Below, in pieces: positions 35,998 through 44,069 of a stretch of 64,000 bases of DNA; within the stretch, counting starts at the first letter, position 1, and each line of letters begins with the position of its first letter. Both the position numbers and the translations under genes were made by a program. The notes under the pieces are model-generated. The model saw nothing but the letters and a program-made list of their open reading frames with translations. It was not told the DNA's origin and ran no database searches. The DNA is from Spongiibacter sp. IMCC21906 (GTDB lineage: Bacteria; Pseudomonadota; Gammaproteobacteria; Pseudomonadales; Spongiibacteraceae): contig NZ_CP011477.1 in the NCBI RefSeq assembly GCF_001010805.1, positions 682,001 to 746,000 on the forward strand. The letters run 5' to 3'.

Positions 35998-37323
35998 TTA
36001 AGACGATAAGGTGAGTCGATTCAGTATGGCGGGCACTTCTTCTGGTGCAATATTCTTGGCAAGACAGTGATCGTCGTCAATCGGGTCGGCGCAGTCATTT
36101 ATAATAATATCGTAGCGTCCTTGCCTGGCGGTAAGGGTTAACGGGCTGGGGCGGGGGTGCGCGCAGCCTTTACCGCAGCCTGAGATGTGGATGTTAGCGG
36201 TGGTCGAGAACAGCTCGGGACAGGCTTTGGCCCAACGCAGTGCATCCCCTCTTGTGTCGCTACTGCCAGAAAGACAGGAGGGCGAACCCGGGCAGGCGTG
36301 AAGTGAGAGGCGGGGGTCTTCTGCAGTAATAATCATATCCAGCTGTTTGAGTGCTGGCCCCAGTGCGGCGCTGCCATTGGGAAAAACGAGCTGTTTGTTT
36401 GGGGTAATGCGTAGCTCGGTAATATTATTGGCAAGAGCCAGTGCGACGATTGCTTTGGCGTTGTCACTGCTTAACACGCCAAACGTCGGCGCGCAGGCAA
36501 ACCAATTTTTGTGCTTGCCGAGCACTGCGTTGTGCGGATTTTGCGTTATCGCAGATGGGCTAATCTCTTGCTTGTTAATATTGTCGGCTTGTTGAGCCTT
36601 TATTGTTGTCGATAATAAAGATGCTTTAAAAGCTGCAGTGCTTTGTGCATCGATCAAAACATCTTTCAGACGTTGAGCATGATTACCCTGTTGTTTGTTT
36701 AAAGCGATGAAACAACGCAATAAGGCCTCAATAGCTTCTGAACATTCCCTGGCGGCGCAAAGCCCCAAGTTAATAGCCTTGGGTGTTGCGGTTGCGAGCA
36801 GTATTTCAAAGTGTAAGCCTTGAGGTGTGTCGATTGCTCGGCAGCAAATATCTGCCTTGAGCTGAGATAAAGACGAAACGCCACCCCCATCCAAAACAAG
36901 TAAAAACTTACTGGGTAATTGCCACAGCGAGGCTTGGTTAACAATGCGGTTTTCCAGTTGTTTGGCAATGGGGTAGGGATCCGTTATCGCGAGGGGGTCG
37001 AGGTCTGCCAGCGGGGAGCAAAGTACTTTTCGGGCGGCTTCTGCCGCTGGGGTTGCAGAAGCCAAGCCTTGCTGTTGCAGCTGTTGGGTAAATTGTGCCT
37101 CGCTGATTTCAGAAAATCCCCGTAGCTGCAGCTTGCCTCGGCTGGTAATTTCAATAATGGGCTGTGCCAGCGTCTCGGCCCACTCTGCTAATCGCTGCAA
37201 GTCTTTTACTTGAAGTCGGCCGCCAAGAAGTTGCACCCGGCTCAGCAAGCCATCGCCACTTTGCATAGGTTTGCCCGCGCTAGGGCAAAAACCACGTCGG
37301 TAAGTGTTTGAAGCGGATGACAT
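35998..37323 (-). CDS. cobG: Precorrin-3B synthase (CobG)
   Basis: A 441-residue sulfite/nitrite-reductase-like protein. It has two ferredoxin-like halves (first GDGLLSRVQLLGGRLQVKDL) and the 4Fe-4S/siroheme-type cysteines in CPGSPSC and SGCGKGCAHP. CobG uses molecular oxygen to make precorrin-3B before ring contraction, so it identifies the aerobic pathway. Alone on the minus strand at the right edge of the cobalamin cluster. Confidence 0.9.
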   Translation of the reverse strand: MSSASNTYRRGFCPSAGKPMQSGDGLLSRVQLLGGRLQVKDLQRLAEWAETLAQPIIEITSRGKLQLRGFSEISEAQFTQQLQQQGLASATPAAEAARKVLCSPLADLDPLAITDPYPIAKQLENRIVNQASLWQLPSKFLLVLDGGGVSSLSQLKADICCRAIDTPQGLHFEILLATATPKAINLGLCAARECSEAIEALLRCFIALNKQQGNHAQRLKDVLIDAQSTAAFKASLLSTTIKAQQADNINKQEISPSAITQNPHNAVLGKHKNWFACAPTFGVLSSDNAKAIVALALANNITELRITPNKQLVFPNGSAALGPALKQLDMIITAEDPRLSLHACPGSPSCLSGSSDTRGDALRWAKACPELFSTTANIHISGCGKGCAHPRPSPLTLTARQGRYDIIINDCADPIDDDHCLAKNIAPEEVPAILNRLTLSS

Positions 37324-37492
37324 AAGACACTCGTTGCATAGATAGAACGGATAAGCTTTCTAGCTTAAAGATGGATGGCGAATGTTGAAAGCGCAGTGTG
37401 ATGTTATTTGGCTAAATGGTCGTGTTGTCAGCAGCTTGTGATGCGTCGTGGCATTAGCCACAATGAGGGGAAAGTCGACGAGGAAAATAATA

Positions 37493-38305
37493 ATGACTAA
37501 ACGGGTTTTTATCACCGGAGGTGCTTCGGGCTTGGGCTTAGCATTGGCGCACTGTTTTGCCGAGGTGGGCTATCTGGTATGCATTGCCGATATTAACGAT
37601 GGTCGCGGCGAAATTGCCGAAGCCGACCTGGCTAAAAAAACCACTACCCAGTATTTGCACTGCGATGTACAAAAAGAAGCAGACTTGCAAGCCGCTGCCA
37701 ATTGGCTGGAGGTGAACTGGGACGGGGTCGACGTGGTAATTAACAATGCCGGTATTGCCAGCGCGGGTAATATTGATGCTTTTAGCCTTGAAGACTGGCA
37801 GGGTGTGGTGAATGTTAATCTGTTGGGTGTCGTGCGTGGTTGCAAGGTGTTTACGCCGCTGCTAAAGCGTTTGGGCGGGGGTCATATTGTCAATGTTGCT
37901 TCGCTGGCTGGTTTGATTCATCCGCCCAAAATGGCTTCTTACTGCGCCACAAAAGCGGCGGTGGTGGCCTTGTCTGAGTCTATGAGTGTAGAGCTTGATC
38001 GCGACAATATTAACGTTTCGGTAGTGTGCCCGTCGTTTTTTAGAACCAATCTATTCGAGTCGGTGAAAGCTTCTGATGCGGATTCAAAAGCCTTGGCAGA
38101 AAAGCTGGTCAGTAAGGCAAAGGTTGGCGCTGACGAAATTGCCAGCCGGGTCTTTGCAGGCATTCGAAAAGGAGATTTTTACATTCTTCCCCATGCGGAG
38201 GCTCGCCGTTTATGGCGCTTAAAGCGCTGTCTGCCTTACCGCTTATATCGTGGCTTAATGCTGAAAGCTAGTTCGTCGATGATGAAAGGTCGTTTACCTG
38301 CGTAA
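37493..38305 (+). CDS. Short-chain dehydrogenase/reductase
   Basis: A 270-residue classical SDR. The NAD(P)-binding TGGASGLG (residues 8-15), NNAG and the catalytic YCATK are intact. Substrate unknown; it resembles many lipid- or alcohol-acting SDRs. AGGA lies before the ATG at 37493. Its last codons form one arm of a 13-bp hairpin (38286-38298 with 38307-38319). Convergent with a MAPEG gene. Confidence 0.87.
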   Translation: MTKRVFITGGASGLGLALAHCFAEVGYLVCIADINDGRGEIAEADLAKKTTTQYLHCDVQKEADLQAAANWLEVNWDGVDVVINNAGIASAGNIDAFSLEDWQGVVNVNLLGVVRGCKVFTPLLKRLGGGHIVNVASLAGLIHPPKMASYCATKAAVVALSESMSVELDRDNINVSVVCPSFFRTNLFESVKASDADSKALAEKLVSKAKVGADEIASRVFAGIRKGDFYILPHAEARRLWRLKRCLPYRLYRGLMLKASSSMMKGRLPA

Positions 38306-38333
38306 CGGTAGACGACCTTCACCCGTTCTGTGG

Positions 38334-38759
38334 TTACAGTGCCGCGAGTAAACCATTTACCGCCATAATTAACAGCGCAAAGGTGCCCAGCATAAAGACT
38401 GAGAAGCGCAGCATAACGATATTGGCAGTACAATGAATTAAGCTGTGCACAATGCGGCTGGCAGTATAAAACCACGCTAAATAAAGATTTAATCCACTGT
38501 CCATGCCTGTGAGCGCAAATGCCAGCGCCATGGCATAAAAGATAGTCGGTTGCTCTAAAAGGTGGTTGTAGTTGTCAGCTTTAAATTGCACTTTGCGATC
38601 AAGCTGTGTGGCTAGCTCTGCGGTGCGCTCGCCAGCACTGGGACCAAGCCGCGCTTTTTTGATGGCTGGCAGGCGGACTGAGCCCATCCAGAACAAGATC
38701 AATATGGTCCAAATGACCAGTAGAAACACGGGGGCGAGGATGGGGGAAATTTCTGTCAT
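38334..38759 (-). CDS. MAPEG family membrane protein
   Basis: A 141-residue protein with four predicted helices and the MAPEG pattern after helix 1 (FKADNYNHLLEQPTIFYAMALAFALTG). Relatives are membrane glutathione transferases/peroxidases; bacterial function is mostly untested. It lies between two SDR genes, convergent with the first and divergent from the second. Confidence 0.83.
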   Translation of the reverse strand: MTEISPILAPVFLLVIWTILILFWMGSVRLPAIKKARLGPSAGERTAELATQLDRKVQFKADNYNHLLEQPTIFYAMALAFALTGMDSGLNLYLAWFYTASRIVHSLIHCTANIVMLRFSVFMLGTFALLIMAVNGLLAAL

Positions 38760-38838
38760 AGTTGTGGCTCCATATCTTGTTATCTTGAATGTTTACATAG
38801 TAGCAGCTGATACTTAAAACGATAATATTGGAGGTCTC

Positions 38839-39594
38839 TTGAGCGTGTTTCGTAAAAATATTCTTATTACCGGTGCCAGCTCTGGATTGGGTGAAGGCAT
38901 GGCCCGTGCCTATGCGGCTAAGGGCCATAATCTGGCGCTGTGTGCTCGCCGCCTAGAGAACCTTGAGTCACTTAAGACGGAACTGCAAGTACAGCACCCT
39001 CGTATTACGGTAAGTATCAAAGCATTGGATGTTTGCCAGTACGATCAGGTGTTTGAGGTTTTTCATATCTTTGCCGAAGAACTGGGCAGTCTCGATAGAA
39101 TTATCGTTAACGCGGGAATGGGTAAAGGGGCGTCGGTAGGCACTGGGTATTTCCACGCCAATAGGCAAACAGCGGAAACCAATTTTGTTGCAGCGCTGGC
39201 CCAGTGCGAGGCGGCGATGGCCATTTTTCGGGCTCAAAACAGCGGCCATTTAGTCACCGTGTCATCGATGAGTGCGCTGCGGGGGCTACCGCGTTCGGTG
39301 TCAATCTATGCCGCAACAAAGGCAGGTCTGCGTACCTTAACAGAAGGCATTCGCGCAGATGTGCATGGCACGCCGATAAGCGTCAGCTGTATTTTGCCCG
39401 GCTTTATTCTCACTCCTATCAATGAAAATTTAAAACGCGCTCCATTAAGAGTGGATCTTGATACCGGGGTGCGGGCTATTGTGAAGGCCATTGATAGAGA
39501 AAAAGGTGAGGCATGGGTGCCCGCGTGGCCGTGGCTGCCGGTCGGCTTGTTGATGAAAGTACTGCCATTGCGGCTGATTGCTAAAATGACCTAG
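38839..39594 (+). CDS. Short-chain dehydrogenase/reductase
   Basis: A 251-residue classical SDR with TGASSGLG (residues 11-18), an NAG motif and catalytic YAATK. C-terminal hydrophobic end (WPWLPVGLLMKVLPL) suggests membrane association. The start is TTG at 38839 behind GGAGG; a GTG 6 bases on is equally possible. Substrate unknown. Confidence 0.85.
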   Translation: MSVFRKNILITGASSGLGEGMARAYAAKGHNLALCARRLENLESLKTELQVQHPRITVSIKALDVCQYDQVFEVFHIFAEELGSLDRIIVNAGMGKGASVGTGYFHANRQTAETNFVAALAQCEAAMAIFRAQNSGHLVTVSSMSALRGLPRSVSIYAATKAGLRTLTEGIRADVHGTPISVSCILPGFILTPINENLKRAPLRVDLDTGVRAIVKAIDREKGEAWVPAWPWLPVGLLMKVLPLRLIAKMT

Positions 39595-39648
39595 CAGTCA
39601 CTATAAATGGCGGCGTGATTGGCTGGGTCAGATCGATAGTGTGGGGAG

Positions 39649-39692
39649 AAAAAACGCACCACCCAGAAATGAGGTTTGGGCCGGTGGTGCGT
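39649..39692 (-). terminator. Terminator of the flavin oxidoreductase operon
   Basis: On the minus strand ACGCACCACC (39683-39692) pairs with GGTGGTGCGT (39654-39663) and is followed by TTTTTT (39649-39654). It lies 15 bp after the stop of the nitronate monooxygenase-like gene. Confidence 0.75.
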
Positions 39693-39706
39693 GTGGTAAA
39701 AGGTGA

Positions 39707-40672
39707 TTACAGCTTGGCAATAAAGGCTTTTTTCGCGGCTTGATATTGCTCAATGAGTTCGGCAACCAGCTCGGCGGTTGGCCGAATTTTCTTCACCGCA
39801 TTGATGCCTTGGCCACAGCCCCAGATATCCTTCCAGGTGTTAAAGCTTTGGCTGCTTTCGCTAATATCAATAGCCTTATCTTCTTCGCGCTTCAGCTTGT
39901 TAGGGTCGAGTCCGGCACGGGTAATTGACCCCACTAAGAAATTAGCCGGTACTCCACTAAAGGCGTCAGAGGTAATAATGTCTTTGGCCGTGCTGGCAAC
40001 AACCATGTCTTTGTATTCTGGAACTGCATTGGCTTCGTCGGTGGCAATAAAGGGTGAGCCGATATAGGCCAAGTCGGCACCGGTGGCCAGGGCGGCCAAC
40101 ACGTTTTGGCCGGTGGCGATGCAGCCGGACAGTGCCAGTGGGCCGTCCCACCATTCGCGAATTTCTGATACCAGCGCAAAAGGTGAGATAGTGCCAGTGT
40201 GGCCGCCCGCGCCTGCCGCCACGGCGATCAGGCCATCTACGCCGCCTTCAACCGATTTTTTGGCTTGGCGGTTAGAGATAATGTCGTTAAACACGACGCC
40301 GCCATAGCTGTGTACTACCTCGCAGATTTTCGGCGCCACATACAGGCTGACAATCACGATGGGCACTTTGTGTTTGGCAATAATATCCAAGTCGCCCATC
40401 AAGCGATCGTTGCTGGGGTGGGATATCTGGTTAATGGCAAAGGGCGCAGCGGGTTTATCTGGATTTTCTGCGTCGTACTTGGCCAGCTCTTCCTTAATAT
40501 AAGTAATCCATTCATCCAGCTGGCTTTGGGGGCGGGCATTAAGCGCGGGGATGGAGCCGATCATGCCAGCTTTACATTGTTCAACCACCAACTCAGGGGT
40601 AGAGGCGATAAACATGGGCGCGGCCATCGCTGGCAGGCGCAGATTTTGGGTCATAAATTTGGGGAGAGACAT
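39707..40672 (-). CDS. Nitronate monooxygenase-like NAD(P)H-dependent flavin oxidoreductase
   Basis: A 321-residue FMN-binding TIM barrel of the 2-nitropropane dioxygenase family. APMFIAS at the N-terminus and GAGGHTGTISP with the characteristic histidine are present. Family members oxidise nitronates or reduce quinones and lipid-like enones, so the reaction cannot be fixed. It lies 19 bp downstream of the acyl-CoA dehydrogenase in the same operon, suggesting a joint catabolic role. Confidence 0.85.
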   Translation of the reverse strand: MSLPKFMTQNLRLPAMAAPMFIASTPELVVEQCKAGMIGSIPALNARPQSQLDEWITYIKEELAKYDAENPDKPAAPFAINQISHPSNDRLMGDLDIIAKHKVPIVIVSLYVAPKICEVVHSYGGVVFNDIISNRQAKKSVEGGVDGLIAVAAGAGGHTGTISPFALVSEIREWWDGPLALSGCIATGQNVLAALATGADLAYIGSPFIATDEANAVPEYKDMVVASTAKDIITSDAFSGVPANFLVGSITRAGLDPNKLKREEDKAIDISESSQSFNTWKDIWGCGQGINAVKKIRPTAELVAELIEQYQAAKKAFIAKL

Positions 40673-40691
40673 CGTATAAGCTCCTTGTTCT

Positions 40692-41828
40692 TTAAATAGA
40701 CCGGCTGATCAGGTCTTTCATGATTTCGGATGTGCCGCCATAGATCCGCATTACGCGAGCGTCTCTCCACAACCGAGCAATTTCATATTCTTCGATATAG
40801 CCGTAGCCACCAAACATTTGCAGACAGTCGTCCACCACCTTGCAGCGCAGTTCGCTATGCCAGAGCTTGGCGGCCGCGGCTTCATTGGTGCTTAATTTCT
40901 TTTCTACCAGCGCTTCAATACAGGCGTCCAGGTGGGCCCAGCCCACTTGCAGTTGGGCCTTCAGATTGGCTAATACAAACTTGGTGTTTTGAAAGTCGAA
41001 TACCGCTTTGCCAAAAGCCCGACGTTCCTTGACGTAGTCAACGGCAATGTCGTAAGCGTGTTGTGCCGCCGCCTGGCAGGAGATAGCAATGGAAAGACGC
41101 TCTTGGGGCAGTTCCTGCATCATGTAAATAAAGCCTTCGCCCTGTTTACCGAGCATGTTTTCGGTAGGGACGAACATATCTTCAAAAAACAGCTCGGCGG
41201 TGTCAGAGGAGCGATTGCCTACTTTGTCCAGCTTGCGACCTTTGGTGAAGCCGTCGACATCACAGCCAGTAACAAACAGTGAGATAGATTTGGCGCCACT
41301 GTCGTCACCCACCCGAGCGGCAATGACGGCAACATCAGCGTTAATGCCGTTGGTAATAAACGTCTTGGAGCCATTCAGGATAAAACCGCCGTCAACGGGG
41401 GTGGCTTTGGTTCTGACTTCTTTCAGATCGCTGCCGGTGCTGGGCTCACTCATGCAAATGGCACCAATGGCTTCGCCGGTGGCCATTTTGGGCAGCCATT
41501 CGTGTTTCACTTTTTCGCTACCATAGTTATGGATATAGTGGGCAACGATATCGTTGTGCACACCAAAGGCGGGGCCGGTGGTGCCAGCCAGCGCGGTTTC
41601 TTCAAGAATGATGGCGTTAAATTTAAAGTCCAGTCCCATGCCGCCGTATTGCTCTGGAATATCGGGAAGCAGCATGCCGTTGTCGCCACAGGCACGCCAA
41701 AATTCTCGGCTGACAAGGCCTTCGGTTTCCCACTGTTCGACAAAGGGGACCAGTTCTTTGTCATACATTTTTTTAACGCTCTCTCTAAAGAGCTGATGAT
41801 CTTCGTTGTAAAGTGAGCGTGCTAGCAT
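40692..41828 (-). CDS. Acyl-CoA dehydrogenase, LCAD-like
   Basis: A 378-residue FAD-dependent acyl-CoA dehydrogenase. CMSEPSTGSDL and FITNG bind flavin, and IYGGTSEIMK near the C-terminus is LCAD-like. In the helix corresponding to LCAD LPQERL...SASEFMF, where the catalytic glutamate sits, this protein has LPQERLSIAISCQAAAQHA, with Gln256 at the expected Glu position. The usual base may therefore be replaced or supplied elsewhere. Divergent from the LysR gene and in operon with the flavin oxidoreductase. Confidence 0.88.
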   Translation of the reverse strand: MLARSLYNEDHQLFRESVKKMYDKELVPFVEQWETEGLVSREFWRACGDNGMLLPDIPEQYGGMGLDFKFNAIILEETALAGTTGPAFGVHNDIVAHYIHNYGSEKVKHEWLPKMATGEAIGAICMSEPSTGSDLKEVRTKATPVDGGFILNGSKTFITNGINADVAVIAARVGDDSGAKSISLFVTGCDVDGFTKGRKLDKVGNRSSDTAELFFEDMFVPTENMLGKQGEGFIYMMQELPQERLSIAISCQAAAQHAYDIAVDYVKERRAFGKAVFDFQNTKFVLANLKAQLQVGWAHLDACIEALVEKKLSTNEAAAAKLWHSELRCKVVDDCLQMFGGYGYIEEYEIARLWRDARVMRIYGGTSEIMKDLISRSI

Positions 41829-41985
41829 CGAGCTTCCCCTAGGTTAAGTCGTTGTGTTTGCTGTCCTTAAGGCCAAAAATAGTGAGGCTGTGAGGATCAG
41901 GTCTTGTAGACTATCGCTAGACTGACAAATGCACGGCATTCCGTCTAATGATATTATTTCAGCATTATTCATTTTAGGAATAGCT

Positions 41986-42903
41986 ATGAACCCGGCAAAG
42001 TTGAAGCATATCGTCGCGGTTGATCGTTTTGGTTCCTTCACCGGGGCGGCAAAAGCGGTGCATATCACCCAGTCGGCACTCACCAAGTCGGTTGCAGAAA
42101 TAGAAGCAGAAGTAGGCTTTGCGTTGTTTGAGCGTCACGCCAAAGGCGTGTTCACTACCAGCGAGGGGCGAACCTTTATTGATCGCGCTGCAAGAATCGT
42201 CGCGGACATTGACCAATTATCTGCAGACACCAAAGCAGGGCGTCAGTTGAGTGGGTCGCGTATTCGGGTTGGGGTGTGTCCGCCGTCACTGGTGTCGTTG
42301 CTGAATATGGCTATGCCCCAATTAATTTTACAATTTCCTGAGCTGCGGCTAGAGCAAACTGCGGGTTGGATAGATCAAAGCGTGCAGTATCTTAAAAATC
42401 GCGATATCGATTTGCTGGTGGGGCCCGCTCCGTCGATTCTTCAGCAGTCCCAATTTACCGTGCATCCGCTGGCGGACTTTGCCATCTGCTTTTTTGTTCG
42501 AAAGGGGCATCCCTTAGAAAAAAAAGCGCGGCCCCAAGCCAAAGACCTCAATCGTTACCCCATGGCGCTGGCCGATAAAAGTGTCGCCACCCCGGAGTTA
42601 ACCCGACAGCTATTTGGTGCGCCAGAGGTGCCCCCAGAGCAGCGCTTGCATATCATTGGCCACTTTCCGTCTGCCTGCAAAATTGTGGCGGCCACCGATA
42701 CCATTGGCACCGTCGGCGCTAATTACCGCAACAACGAGGCGTTTCAGCAAAGTTTTACTATTCTTGATATCGATACAATCGAGCCTATTCCACTGGCGAT
42801 TGCCTACCATTCTAAGTGGCTTCCAAGCCCGCCAATGCTGAGTTTAATCCGTATTTTGGAGAGTGAGCCGCACTGGGCTGCAGGTAATCAAGGCGATAGC
42901 TGA
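41986..42903 (+). CDS. LysR-family transcriptional regulator
   Basis: A 305-residue LTTR: N-terminal helix-turn-helix (FTGAAKAVHITQSALTKSVAEIEAEVGFALFER) and a C-terminal periplasmic-binding-like effector domain. AGGA precedes the ATG at 41986. It is divergent from the acyl-CoA dehydrogenase operon with 157 bp between, so it most likely controls that operon. The effector is unknown. Confidence 0.88.
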   Translation: MNPAKLKHIVAVDRFGSFTGAAKAVHITQSALTKSVAEIEAEVGFALFERHAKGVFTTSEGRTFIDRAARIVADIDQLSADTKAGRQLSGSRIRVGVCPPSLVSLLNMAMPQLILQFPELRLEQTAGWIDQSVQYLKNRDIDLLVGPAPSILQQSQFTVHPLADFAICFFVRKGHPLEKKARPQAKDLNRYPMALADKSVATPELTRQLFGAPEVPPEQRLHIIGHFPSACKIVAATDTIGTVGANYRNNEAFQQSFTILDIDTIEPIPLAIAYHSKWLPSPPMLSLIRILESEPHWAAGNQGDS

Positions 42904-43048
42904 GTTAGGCTTTTCTTGGCTTGTGATTCAGTGGAATAAATTTTTCGTATTAAATAACAATAATTATTGACTTCATAACTCTTTGTAATAAAAGAATTTT
43001 TAGCTGAAGCAGCGAAAATAGATTCACGATGTGTCCTCAATATGAAGC

Positions 43049-43061
43049 TGAGTCAGACTCA
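43049..43061. promoter_or_regulatory. Palindromic operator A (TGAGT-N3-ACTCA)
   Basis: TGAGTCAGACTCA, perfect five-base arms. It belongs to the same TGAG-N5-CTCA family as the operator in the nearby promoter, whose centre is 51 bp downstream, and as two sites upstream of the reductase-like operon. No promoter boxes flank it, so it is probably an auxiliary operator. Confidence 0.6.
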
Positions 43062-43090
43062 CATTTTATGGTTTTTACACATTGTTTTTG

Positions 43091-43120
43091 TTGACATGGT
43101 GAGTAGCCCTCAGCTATCGT
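43091..43120 (+). promoter_or_regulatory. Promoter with embedded operator B, SDR-TonB receptor-acyl-CoA synthetase-TetR operon
   Basis: -35 TTGACA (43091-43096), spacer of 18 bp TGGTGAGTAGCCCTCAGC with TGAG-N5-CTCA at 43100-43112, and -10 TATCGT (43115-43120). The predicted start is about 54 bp before the first gene. The same geometry and 22 of 30 bases recur in the promoter at 52375-52404. Repression by the TetR protein of this operon is inferred. Confidence 0.72.
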
Positions 43121-43180
43121 GGTCCAAAATTACAGCCGTAAGTGTTAGCGCTGGTGAAATAAAAGCGGAGAAAGAAGCCA

Positions 43181-43972
43181 ATGGCGAAGCAGGTTTTTCA
43201 GAAAGAAATTAATGAGTGCGCGGTGGTCATCGTGGGTGGAACATCCGGCGTCGGCTTGGCGACTGCCGTGCAGTTTGTGGAGGCAGGAGCGACTCGCATT
43301 GCTTTGGTTGGTCGAAATAGTGAGCGTGGTAACGCTGCTGTTGAGGTGCTTCGCAAGCAGAATGCGGATATTACGGTCGTGTTTATCTCGGCAGATGCCA
43401 ATGTTCCCAGCGAGGCTGAGCGTGTTGCTGAGCAGGCGCATCAAGATTTGGCCGGTTTGGATATTTTGGTTAATACCACCGCGGCATCCTATGTTCCCAA
43501 ATTGTTATTCAAAACAGATATCAATGAGATTCCAGGCATACTTAATCAGCAGGCATTGGCTCCGTTGCTGATGAGTCGAGCTGTACTGCCTTATATGCGC
43601 GAGCAGAAATTTGGTGTGATCACAAATATTGCATCGGACGCTGCCAAAGTGCCTACCCCAGGTGAGACCATTATTGGTGCGGCGATGTCTGCGATCACGC
43701 TGTTCAGTCGGACGCTGGCGGTAGAGGCTAAGCGTGACGGTATTCGGGTCAATACACTGACACCTTCGCTTATTGACGGCACTCCGGTGTATGACCGGGT
43801 GATGGATGATCCTTTTAGTGCCAAACTTTTTGAAAATGCAGCTAAGCTGGCAAGTTTGGGTGTGGCAGATCCTGAAGATTTGGCGGCGATGATTGTGTTT
43901 TTGTCGGGTCCGGGAGCAAAACGGGTTACCGGCCAAACGATAAGCGTCAATGGTGGTATTTCAGCTGGGTAA
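43181..43972 (+). CDS. SDR-fold protein lacking the catalytic Tyr-Lys pair
   Basis: A 263-residue SDR-fold protein. The dinucleotide loop is VGGTSGVG (residues 18-25), NNAG is degenerate (VNTTAAS) and Ser152 is kept. The YxxxK catalytic pair is replaced: Ile165 and Met169 in TIIGAAMSAI. Normal SDR chemistry is therefore doubtful; it may catalyse another reaction, such as hydration or isomerisation, or act as a binding protein. First gene of the operon behind operator B, with GGAGAAAG before the ATG. Confidence 0.85.
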   Translation: MAKQVFQKEINECAVVIVGGTSGVGLATAVQFVEAGATRIALVGRNSERGNAAVEVLRKQNADITVVFISADANVPSEAERVAEQAHQDLAGLDILVNTTAASYVPKLLFKTDINEIPGILNQQALAPLLMSRAVLPYMREQKFGVITNIASDAAKVPTPGETIIGAAMSAITLFSRTLAVEAKRDGIRVNTLTPSLIDGTPVYDRVMDDPFSAKLFENAAKLASLGVADPEDLAAMIVFLSGPGAKRVTGQTISVNGGISAG

Positions 43973-43981
43973 TCATTCTGG

Positions 43982-44001
43982 CTTTCTCTTTAAAGAGAAA
44001 G
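43982..44001. repeat. Perfect 20-bp palindrome between the SDR-like and TonB receptor genes
   Basis: CTTTCTCTTTAAAGAGAAAG, ten-base perfect arms, 10 bp after the SDR-like stop. As RNA it gives an 8-bp hairpin with a TTAA loop. There is no U-run, so it may tune expression between the two genes rather than end transcription. Confidence 0.6.
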
Positions 44002-44069
44002 GGTCGAGGGACGGTTTGTAAATTAAACGGAATTTTTACAACCATAAGTTAAAAATAACGGTGATAAAA

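Noticed and set aside
38286-38319. 13-bp hairpin at the convergent ends of an SDR and a MAPEG gene
   Set aside because: No U-run on either side and one arm is inside coding sequence, so I do not call it a terminator.
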